Shown piece after piece: positions 1-5,538 of a DNA stretch of 5,939 nucleotides (position 1 is the first letter of the stretch; each line of letters starts with the position of its first letter). Below the pieces are notes generated by a model. The model did no database searches and was not told the DNA's origin. It worked only from the letters and a program-made list of their open reading frames with translations. The DNA lies in assembly GCA_028679275.1 (NCBI GenBank), contig JAJRBV010000035.1, forward strand, positions 1 to 5,939. The letters run 5' to 3'. Source of the stretch: Methanoregulaceae archaeon. Lineage in GTDB: Archaea > Halobacteriota > Methanomicrobia > Methanomicrobiales > Methanospirillaceae. A program made the translations under genes and the position numbers.

Positions 1-801
1 ATGGAGCACCTCTCCGGCTCTGTCATTCACCTCGATGATATCGCCCCTTCCATAACGGGGGAGCCTGACGGAATAGGTGATCCGGTACAGCCTCTTTCCT
101 GCCCGCTCTCCGACCAGTTTCGGATGGGTGGAAAACCGCCCGCCGAGCCTCTGGACAATGGCGGTCGCTATCTCCTGACCAATTCGCTGGGATCCTACGG
201 TGATATCAAGCCCGTCTTTCGTCTCATCCGTATCGGAAATGAATGAGAGTCGTTCCCCCGCACTATAGCATCCCTCTTCGATCTCCCGTGCGATCCGTGC
301 CGCAGTTCTGATCTCGTGGGGACGGGGTTTTCTTCCGCTGGCCCTGACCTGGACAATCCCCTCGTAGTAGCTCCCCGAGATCCTGTTGCAGCGGTCGCAT
401 TGCTCTTTCTGCCAGAGAATCTCCACCTCGCAGGCGGCATTCACCTGCTCCCCGAACAGTATTCCCTCGACCGTCACCTCGGCAAGCGAGCGGTTGGTGC
501 TTTGGTCGCGTATCGCAATCCCAAAGACCGGTGAAATGACACCGGGGGATATATGCACTGCTCTCCGCACCAGCTCCCGGGCGATCTCATCCTTTTCTGC
601 AGTACAGTCAGTCCAGACCCCACACTCTTTCCGGGATCCGCACGTTGGACAGAAGGTACAGATAATCCTGTTTTCGCAGGAGAACCATGGATTCTGCTGC
701 ACCCTGCACCGGCCGCAGAGCTCACCGGTATCTGATGCAGCCCCGCATCGGGGGCAGATATTCTCCCTGATATTCCGTTCAGAGTCTGATGATCTGGGCA
801 T
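1..801 (-). CDS. nmd3: NMD3-family protein, C-terminus cut by the window edge
   Basis: This is an archaeal homologue of NMD3. In eukaryotes NMD3 is a late 60S ribosomal-subunit factor and nuclear-export adaptor; archaea have no nucleus, so a role in large-subunit maturation is inferred. I translated the open minus-strand frame by hand: 267 codons with no stop, running off the left edge. Two Cys pairs open the protein (C16/C19 in CPRCG and C29/C32), followed by more Cys at 42, 48, 51, 54, 60 and 66, a typical NMD3 N-terminal zinc-binding region. A further pair, C135/C138, sits in QCDRCNRISGSYYEGIVQVR, the family's most recognisable block. Family members are usually about 350 residues, so roughly 80 or more should lie outside the window. 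The ATG at 801 lies inside the end of the DUF424 gene (23-bp overlap). No good Shine-Dalgarno precedes it, so translation may be coupled to DUF424. An in-frame TTG five codons upstream is a less likely start. Confidence 0.9.
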   Translation of the reverse strand, partial: MPRSSDSERNIRENICPRCGAASDTGELCGRCRVQQNPWFSCENRIICTFCPTCGSRKECGVWTDCTAEKDEIARELVRRAVHISPGVISPVFGIAIRDQSTNRSLAEVTVEGILFGEQVNAACEVEILWQKEQCDRCNRISGSYYEGIVQVRASGRKPRPHEIRTAARIAREIEEGCYSAGERLSFISDTDETKDGLDITVGSQRIGQEIATAIVQRLGGRFSTHPKLVGERAGKRLYRITYSVRLPRYGRGDIIEVNDRAGEVLH

Positions 802-1072
802 GGGGTACTGATCCAATCCTGATAAACCCGTTAGTTCCGATGAGCCCCATCTCGATGGCAAGGGCAACAGCCCGCTCACCGATCAGGTTGATATTCCCTC
901 CGCACCGGAGCGCCGCTTTCACCTCTTCGGGTGTTGCAGGGCTGTTCCCGTAGAATGCCTCGGATATATGGATCTCCAGGTCACCATGCTGGATCCGTCT
1001 ATCGAGGAGTTCCCTGTCGCAGACAGCGACTACTTCATCACCTGCCGGCGTGCGGTGAATCTTCAGGTACAT
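779..1072 (-). CDS. DUF424 family protein
   Basis: This 97-residue archaeal protein matches the DUF424 family, whose biochemical function is not established to my knowledge. The recognisable features are the MYLKIHRTP opening, the block around residues 13-42 (EVVAVCDREL, then HGDLEIHISEAFYG) and a C-terminal half with GGNINLIGERAVALAIEMG. It is a complete, small, soluble domain with no signal peptide or membrane segment. Its last 23 bases overlap the start of the NMD3 homologue. Upstream, a 52-bp gap separates it from the hydrolase gene. That gap holds a TATA-like box about 32 bp before the ATG, so DUF424 and nmd3 may have their own near-leaderless transcript. No GGAGG-type ribosome site is present; TGATC lies just before the ATG. 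The pairing with NMD3 hints at a translation or ribosome role, which is inference. Confidence 0.9.
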   Translation of the reverse strand: MYLKIHRTPAGDEVVAVCDRELLDRRIQHGDLEIHISEAFYGNSPATPEEVKAALRCGGNINLIGERAVALAIEMGLIGTNGFIRIGSVPHAQIIRL

Positions 1073-1099
1073 TGATCAGTACTATGGGGGAGGAGAGTT

Positions 1100-1108
1100 C
1101 TTAAAATG
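1100..1108 (-). promoter_or_regulatory. Candidate TATA box for DUF424-nmd3
   Basis: The minus strand reads CATTTTAAG here, centred about 32 bp before the DUF424 ATG. Archaeal transcripts usually start about 25 bp downstream of the TATA centre, which would leave a leader of only a few bases. That fits the lack of a strong ribosome site before this gene. The 52-bp gap is otherwise unremarkable. The call rests on one AT-rich match and spacing only. Confidence 0.35.
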
Positions 1109-1124
1109 TTGAGCCGGGAACGGT

Positions 1125-1952
1125 TCAGAGTTGTATCTCCACACCATACACCTTTTCAGGAGTTTCTTTGTGGATCCGGTATGCATCCTCCTTTGTGATG
1201 AGGCCCTCGTCAAGCAGCCTGAAGGTGATCTTTGGCACCGACTTCGGACCAATCACCGCCCCGGGCCTTGCGTTTTCATCCATATAATCGCTCTCCATGG
1301 TAAAAGAGCGATGAATTCCTGCCAGCTCCGGAATATCTGGAAGGGTGGCCAGGAATGAAGGGGTGAGAGGAGTGTCAGGGGTCGCATAATGTTTCACAAC
1401 TTTCCCTGGCATAAGTCCGGCACGTTCCGCCATGGGCACGATGTCAGCGCAGGGACCTGTCTCTGCATGGACCTGCACGGCGCACTCCAGTTCAGCTGCC
1501 AGGTTCAACGCATGGGAGAGCAGGTCGTTTGATGCGGAACGTACGGGATCGGGAACAGGATAATGCGGCCGCCCGCTCTTGAGGGCAACGGCTTTCCCCT
1601 CTGCAATATAGGTAGCGGCAATATCAAGCCCTCTCCTCATTGCTGCGACAGCCTCCGGGAGCGGGGAGCCGGCCGAAAGGCGGGTTATTTCAGCAGGATG
1701 GATCCCGAGAACGACGAATACCTGGATCCCGAGAGCCCTGACGTGTTCTGCAACCGCTATCGTCTCATCAAAAACTCGTGCATATTCCCGTCCGGTATGC
1801 GGCAGGATCCCGAATGATGAGGAGGGTTTTGTGACGAGGAAGAGATGGGTCCCTCCTGCCCGCCTGAAATCTTTGGCTGCTTCAAATCCCCTCCCGTTGA
1901 CTGGGTCGATATGGATATGGTCGTCCGTGATCGGGATATCAGGCTTCTTCAT
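1125..1952 (-). CDS. TatD-related metal-dependent hydrolase (amidohydrolase fold)
   Basis: This 275-residue protein is a predicted TIM-barrel metal hydrolase related to TatD. The substrate is unknown; TatD relatives are often called DNases, but I would not assign that activity here. The metal-site motifs appear in the usual order: HxH (H12, H14) after the first strand, GIHP (H85), a strand ending in VALKSGRPHY (K125, H130), VQVHAETG (H162), VVKHYA (H188) and ESDYMDE (D222). The unusual point is K125, which appears to sit where TatD enzymes have a metal-ligand Glu. Lys at that barrel position is the carboxylated bridging ligand of phosphotriesterase- and dihydroorotase-type amidohydrolases. 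There is no signal peptide or membrane helix, so it is probably cytoplasmic. The ATG lies inside the end of mptD (14-bp overlap), with TGGAGATC 10 nt upstream (1963-1970), so co-translation with mptD is likely. Confidence 0.85.
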   Translation of the reverse strand: MKKPDIPITDDHIHIDPVNGRGFEAAKDFRRAGGTHLFLVTKPSSSFGILPHTGREYARVFDETIAVAEHVRALGIQVFVVLGIHPAEITRLSAGSPLPEAVAAMRRGLDIAATYIAEGKAVALKSGRPHYPVPDPVRSASNDLLSHALNLAAELECAVQVHAETGPCADIVPMAERAGLMPGKVVKHYATPDTPLTPSFLATLPDIPELAGIHRSFTMESDYMDENARPGAVIGPKSVPKITFRLLDEGLITKEDAYRIHKETPEKVYGVEIQL

Positions 1953-2277
1953 AGCACGAGACGATCTCCATCAAGGGGTATTCTCCCTTCCTTTGCAGCC
2001 GGGCATGGCAGCATGACCTGCCGACCCTTGTTATAATATCAACGGTGAACATGGTTCCCTTCAGTTCAGAGTAACCAAATATATTCTCCGCCATCTGAGA
2101 TCTGTCGAGAGAAACCCGGATATCAGAGACAAAGGGCTGGAGGCTGACGCTCTCCTGTATTGCTGATTCAAGGGTGGATGCGGTGGAAGGCGAGACCGGA
2201 GTTCCCACCCACTGGTGGTAGAGCGCCCCCAGTTTGATCGCTGCTTCGAATATTGCCTGATCACGCTCACGCTGCAT
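1939..2277 (-). CDS. mptD: 7,8-dihydroneopterin aldolase, methanopterin-type (MptD)
   Basis: This 112-residue protein matches the archaeal MptD family, which cleaves 7,8-dihydroneopterin to 6-hydroxymethyl-7,8-dihydropterin and glycolaldehyde in tetrahydromethanopterin synthesis. It is unrelated in sequence to bacterial FolB. Diagnostic blocks are RERDQAIFEAAIKLGALYHQ, WVGTPVSP, the SLQPFV segment and FGYSELKG. As I recall the Methanocaldococcus jannaschii enzyme, active-site residues are Glu25, His35, Gln61 and Tyr78. E11, H21 and Q47 here keep that spacing exactly, and Y69 is the likely Tyr. The family's methanogen enzymes are cytoplasmic oligomers. The ATG at 2277 follows TACTGATC directly, with no purine-rich ribosome site. 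The gene lies 36 bp after mcm and overlaps the hydrolase gene by 14 bp. It is the clearest methanogen marker in the window. Confidence 0.88.
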   Translation of the reverse strand: MQRERDQAIFEAAIKLGALYHQWVGTPVSPSTASTLESAIQESVSLQPFVSDIRVSLDRSQMAENIFGYSELKGTMFTVDIITRVGRSCCHARLQRKGEYPLMEIVSCYEEA

Positions 2278-2298
2278 GATCAGTATAGGGTCTGATGG

Positions 2299-2305
2299 AA
2301 AAAAA
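2299..2305 (-). terminator. T7 run after mcm, possible weak terminator
   Basis: Eight bases after the mcm stop the minus strand has seven consecutive T residues. Archaeal RNA polymerase can terminate at U-rich tracts without a strong hairpin, so some mcm transcripts may end here before mptD. The tract is short and single and I see no convincing stem before it, so read-through into mptD is also plausible. Confidence 0.35.
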
Positions 2306-2313
2306 GGAGCGGC

Positions 2314-4428
2314 TCAGATGAGTTTGATGATGCCAGGTTTCGGCTCCATCGCCTCGCCCTGCCGGAGGAACATATCGATTTGTTTCCGAATCTCGTCTTT
2401 CCCGAATCCTTCACGGGATATCTGTTCGATTACTTCATCGATTTGCGCCCTGCCGCTTTCATCGGCAATCCCCCGGATGACCTCCTTGATCCTGCGGATA
2501 AGGTCCCGTTTGCCTTTTGAAAATCCGGTAACTACCTTATCGATGTCAAACGATCCGGATTTCGGGTCGTACGCCACCTGCCGGAGACAGGTATCCACGA
2601 TATTGATGACTCGTTCAGCATCCGATGTTTCGATATCCCTTGAAAGCCGTATCCGTGCGCTGGCCTCTGCAAGCCGTACGAGCGCCTCGAGCTGCCGGGC
2701 TGTCACCGGTACCGGTTTGTTCGATTCGGAAGCCAGGCCGCGGAGCCGCAAGTAATATGCGATCAGGGACTCGCGGGCAGTATCCGAAAGGCGGGGAAAA
2801 CATGTTCTCTTGGCATATGCGACGTATTTCCTGAATAGGACCGGCTCGATGTCGGGGGTAACGGGTTTCAGCTGTTCGGCAATGAATTCATCATTCACCC
2901 CCGGGATGGGGGTCTTGCGGTGCTGAACGATTGTCTCACCGATAGTGTGGGCTTTCAGGATGTGCTCTGCAATTGCCCCGTCCTTTTTCGGGTCGGGCTT
3001 GTCACCCATGATGAAAATCAGATCGAAACGGGAGAGGAGGGATGCGGGCATGTTAATCTGTTCCCCTATAGGAGCAAAATCATCAAACCTTCCGTATTTT
3101 GGATTTGCTGCACCAAGGAGGGCGCACCGGGACTTAAGCGTGGCAGTAATCCCTGCTTTTGCCACACTGATCGACTGCTGTTCCATTGCTTCGTGCAATG
3201 CGCTCCTGTCCTCCTTCTGCATCTTGTCCATCTCGTCGATCGCCGCAATTCCCATGTCCGCAAGCACCAGTGCCCCTGCTTCAAGGGTCCAGCGCCCGTC
3301 GCCAAACTCGTCTTTGACAGCGGTTGCAGTCAGACCCGCTGACGTGGATGACTGGCCGCTTGTATAAATCGCCCTGGGGGAGAGCTTGACTACATACCGG
3401 AGGAGCTGGCTTTTTGCGATGCCGGGATCGCCTATCAGAAGCACATGTATATCCCCCCTGAGATGGCTTCCGTCAGGCATCTCCTTTGTGATCCCGCCAA
3501 AGATCTGAAGTGCAATCGCCTCCTTAACATCCTCGTTTCCGTAGATGGTCGGAGCAATCGAATGGGTGATCTTGTGATAAATATTCGGGTCATGCGATAA
3601 GGAGAGGATCTCTTCTTCCGCTTTTTCGTCGATCTCGACCTCCTCGAACTCCTTCTCGGCAATCTCGATCGAGTTGCATTCGAGATAGATGTCAAATATC
3701 GTACTCTTCTCTCCATGACTTACCCGCTGTATGGATCGGAGAATCCCGTTGATGACAACCCTGTCGCCCGGGGCAACAAGCCCTGTCAGATCGTCCGTCG
3801 CATCAACATCGAGGGTCTGCGGCTGCTCTCCACCCCGGAGACCTTCCGGAGATTCCTGAATCCGGAGTTTCTGGGAGTTTACAAATTTCGAACGTTTTGG
3901 CACGAGATCGAGTTTCTTGAAGGTGCAACCATCCGTCGCACAACCATCAGGCTCCCTGAATTTTCCGTACCCCTGCTCTTTTATGGTGATATGGCCGCCG
4001 GGACACCGGAAATAGGCTTCTATTATCCGGGGACGTACCTCCGTAGTCTTTCGGAGAATTCCCTCGACACTTATGAACCTGTTGATATGGTCCGACCTGA
4101 TATGCCGGATGGCAACTTTTTTCGGAAGACTGGTAAACCGGATATTGATGTCCCGGGTCGCCTTGCCATCCTTCCCCTTGATAAGCTGATGGGCAAGAAC
4201 GGACGATTTCACGTCCTCTATGACCTTGCCCGGATTATCAAGAAGCTCATCTGCCATCCTGATCCCGGTCTTGCCAAAACTCTCGAGTTCCCGGTAATCT
4301 ATGATCAGGGATTTTTTATATGGATACTCGCGTGAGATCTCGGAGAGCTGCTTTTTATACCGGCCTTTTAAAAACCTATTCCAGTCGGCATCACGGTCGA
4401 TGATCTCGGCTGCCGGTTCCTGCTCCAT
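2314..4428 (-). CDS. mcm: Replicative DNA helicase MCM
   Basis: MCM is the hexameric 3'-5' replicative helicase of archaea. With the start at 4428 it has 704 residues and no intein, although inteins are common in archaeal mcm genes. The N-terminal domain carries a zinc-binding motif (C142, H146, C163, C168) and OB-fold sequence ending near residue 255. The AAA+ domain has Walker A GDPGIAKS (333-340), a GQSSTSAGLTA block, Walker B ending AAIDE (395-399), a helix-2 insert near EQQSISVAKAG, sensor 1 N442, the SRFD arginine finger (466-469) and sensor 2 R578. A winged-helix region (about 640-700) closes the protein. An in-frame ATG at 4455 would add nine residues, but it lies inside rfcS and lacks a ribosome site. 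The 4428 ATG follows AGGTGA at four bases, and that site contains the rfcS stop codon. The gene is therefore probably coupled to rfcS. Confidence 0.97.
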   Translation of the reverse strand: MEQEPAAEIIDRDADWNRFLKGRYKKQLSEISREYPYKKSLIIDYRELESFGKTGIRMADELLDNPGKVIEDVKSSVLAHQLIKGKDGKATRDINIRFTSLPKKVAIRHIRSDHINRFISVEGILRKTTEVRPRIIEAYFRCPGGHITIKEQGYGKFREPDGCATDGCTFKKLDLVPKRSKFVNSQKLRIQESPEGLRGGEQPQTLDVDATDDLTGLVAPGDRVVINGILRSIQRVSHGEKSTIFDIYLECNSIEIAEKEFEEVEIDEKAEEEILSLSHDPNIYHKITHSIAPTIYGNEDVKEAIALQIFGGITKEMPDGSHLRGDIHVLLIGDPGIAKSQLLRYVVKLSPRAIYTSGQSSTSAGLTATAVKDEFGDGRWTLEAGALVLADMGIAAIDEMDKMQKEDRSALHEAMEQQSISVAKAGITATLKSRCALLGAANPKYGRFDDFAPIGEQINMPASLLSRFDLIFIMGDKPDPKKDGAIAEHILKAHTIGETIVQHRKTPIPGVNDEFIAEQLKPVTPDIEPVLFRKYVAYAKRTCFPRLSDTARESLIAYYLRLRGLASESNKPVPVTARQLEALVRLAEASARIRLSRDIETSDAERVINIVDTCLRQVAYDPKSGSFDIDKVVTGFSKGKRDLIRRIKEVIRGIADESGRAQIDEVIEQISREGFGKDEIRKQIDMFLRQGEAMEPKPGIIKLI

Positions 4429-4432
4429 CCCG

Positions 4433-4438
4433 TCACCT
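4433..4438 (-). promoter_or_regulatory. Shine-Dalgarno of mcm, overlapping the rfcS stop
   Basis: The minus strand reads AGGTGA, then four bases, then the ATG at 4428. The TGA at the end of this site is the rfcS stop codon. It matches the archaeal anti-Shine-Dalgarno and decides in favour of the 4428 start over the longer reading from 4455. It also places a terminating ribosome directly on the mcm initiation site. Confidence 0.75.
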
Positions 4439-5404
4439 GCCAAAACGTTTTGCATGCATCACGAACTGTGCGATCAGAGCGTCCATCTGCAGGTCACTGC
4501 TTGCCCCTTCAGAGAGCCTGAAGTCAGTAATTCCGAGCTGGTCGATAAGGGAAACCCGGAGACTTTCATCCATCGGCCTCCGTATGATTGCCCTGTAGCA
4601 CTGGTTGATCAGCTCATTGGGGGCGATGCCCCGGTCATGGAGCAGCCGGGAGAGGGTCATGCCGGCAGATTCGAAGTCGCCGGAGAGCGAGAGCGACAGT
4701 AATTCCTCTATCTCATCGGGTCGGGCAGTGGAGGTGATGGCATAGATCATGTCCCGGGTGATCTCCCTGGAAAGGATAGCAGCTCCCTGCAGCGCGTTAA
4801 TGGCCTTGCGCATATCCCCCTGTGCGATATAGGATATCGCATCGATTGCCTCATCATTCACGGTGAGGTTTTCCTTCCGGGCAATCCGGTCGATTTCCGC
4901 TGCAATGGCTTTTTTGTCAAGAGGCCTGAAGCGGTAGATGGCACACCTGCTCTGGATGGGATCAATGATCTTTGATGAATAGTTGCAGGAGAGGATGAAC
5001 CTGCATGTCTGTGCATAACTCTCCATGGTCCTGCGGAGCGCGGCCTGGGCATCTGGAGTGAGTGCATCAGCCTCATCGAGGAAGAGAATCTTGAATTCTG
5101 CTCCCCCGAGAGGTGATGTCCTGGCAAACTGCTTGATCTGGTTTCTTACCACATCGATCCCGCGTTCATCGGATGCGTTCATCTCCCTGAAATTCAGGTT
5201 CCACGCCTCTCCAAAAAATTCCCTTGCAAGCGCCACTGCAGCAGTGGTTTTCCCGACCCCGGCACTCCCGGTAAAGAGGAGGTGCGGAAGACTCCCTGCT
5301 TTTACGTAAGACTGGAGGCGCTCCACGATTTCGTCCTGGCCAACAATCTCTGCAAGGGTTACCGGCCGGTATTTTTCGATCCAGATTGTGTGGCTCTCAT
5401 CCAT
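4433..5404 (-). CDS. rfcS: Replication factor C small subunit (clamp loader ATPase)
   Basis: RfcS forms the archaeal clamp loader with the large subunit RfcL, opening PCNA and placing it on primed DNA using ATP. The 323-residue length is normal for the family and no intein is present. Motifs, in order: IWIEKYRP (7-14), the conserved RFC opening; [10 protein letters not shown] (21-30); Walker A GSAGVGKT (46-53); [10 protein letters not shown] (75-84); Walker B LFLDEAD (107-113, DEAD box); LRRTMESY; sensor 1 SCN (139-141); the SRC motif (152-154), which supplies the trans arginine finger; and sensor 2 GDMRKA (196-201). The C-terminal third is the helical collar domain. The ATG at 5404 has AGGAGAT four bases upstream, a good ribosome site. 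It is followed directly by mcm, so clamp loader and helicase are probably made from one message. The large subunit is not in this window. Confidence 0.97.
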   Translation of the reverse strand: MDESHTIWIEKYRPVTLAEIVGQDEIVERLQSYVKAGSLPHLLFTGSAGVGKTTAAVALAREFFGEAWNLNFREMNASDERGIDVVRNQIKQFARTSPLGGAEFKILFLDEADALTPDAQAALRRTMESYAQTCRFILSCNYSSKIIDPIQSRCAIYRFRPLDKKAIAAEIDRIARKENLTVNDEAIDAISYIAQGDMRKAINALQGAAILSREITRDMIYAITSTARPDEIEELLSLSLSGDFESAGMTLSRLLHDRGIAPNELINQCYRAIIRRPMDESLRVSLIDQLGITDFRLSEGASSDLQMDALIAQFVMHAKRFGR

Positions 5405-5408
5405 ATCT

Positions 5409-5415
5409 ATCTCCT
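5409..5415 (-). promoter_or_regulatory. Shine-Dalgarno of rfcS
   Basis: The minus strand reads AGGAGAT, four bases before the rfcS ATG. It is the strongest purine-rich ribosome site in the window and supports the 5404 start. It also implies that the rfcS message has a real leader, so the transcript must begin upstream of about 5418. Confidence 0.7.
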
Positions 5416-5430
5416 AATCCTGTCTCCACT

Positions 5431-5459
5431 CTTATATTAGTCTTGATATCCTATTTTTA
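5431..5459 (-). promoter_or_regulatory. Candidate promoter region of rfcS-mcm (two TATA-like boxes)
   Basis: Two TATA-like boxes lie here on the minus strand. The proximal one, AATATAAG (5431-5438), would start RNA near 5410 and leave almost no room for the ribosome site. The distal one, TAAAAATA (5451-5458), would start RNA near 5430 and give a leader of about 27 bases that includes the AGGAGAT site, so I prefer it. The distal box directly follows CCGGAAC, part of the inverted repeat described separately. No start-site data are available from sequence alone. Confidence 0.45.
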
Positions 5460-5517
5460 GTTCCGGAACCAGTGTGCAGAAAACCCGTTCCCTGCGGGGT
5501 GCGGCCGGAACTATAAA
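5454..5517. repeat. Interrupted inverted repeat upstream of rfcS
   Basis: TAGTTCCGG (5458-5466) is matched exactly by CCGGAACTA (5505-5513), with 38 bases between. Beyond one T/T mismatch, three more A-T pairs extend the arms to 5454-5466 and 5505-5517, giving 12 of 13 paired positions. The left arm overlaps a 10-bp perfect palindrome, GTTCCGGAAC (5460-5469). The loop could form small C/G-rich hairpins. It may be an operator pair, a divergent promoter pair or a structured RNA; the sequence alone does not decide. Confidence 0.7.
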
Positions 5518-5526
5518 ACTGAGCTG

Positions 5527-5532
5527 AAAAAA
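5527..5532 (-). terminator. T6 run after the surface-protein gene
   Basis: Six T residues on the minus strand begin six bases after the surface-protein stop codon, followed within 10 bases by a second TTTT (5515-5518). Successive U-tracts are the usual signature of archaeal intrinsic termination. This would separate the surface-protein transcript from rfcS. There is no strong stem ahead of the tract. Confidence 0.4.
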
Positions 5533-5538
5533 TGGTGG

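Larger units (their letters stand above)
5405..5538. other. Non-coding gap between surface-protein gene and rfcS
   Basis: This 134-bp stretch is the longest gene-free region in the window. In minus-strand order it holds the T6 run, the interrupted inverted repeat with its central palindrome, two TATA-like boxes and the rfcS ribosome site. I see no small open frame, tRNA or C/D-box RNA in it. Confidence 0.8.

Noticed and set aside
386..811. 141-codon plus-strand open frame
   Set aside because: It is antisense to the NMD3 frame, whose Cys pairs and YYEGIVQ block show that the minus strand is the coding one.
3715..4335. 206-codon plus-strand open frame
   Set aside because: It lies wholly opposite the mcm N-terminal coding region, which has clear MCM motifs. 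Long antisense frames are expected in GC-rich genes and no domain is visible.
2314..5404. Intein insertion in mcm or rfcS
   Set aside because: Both genes have normal family length and uninterrupted Walker A, Walker B and sensor motifs, with no intein splice blocks.
5405..5538. C/D-box or other small RNA gene in the gap
   Set aside because: The gap has CTGA-like bases but no matching RTGATGA C box at suitable spacing. The stem with a 38-base loop is better described as an inverted repeat of unknown role.
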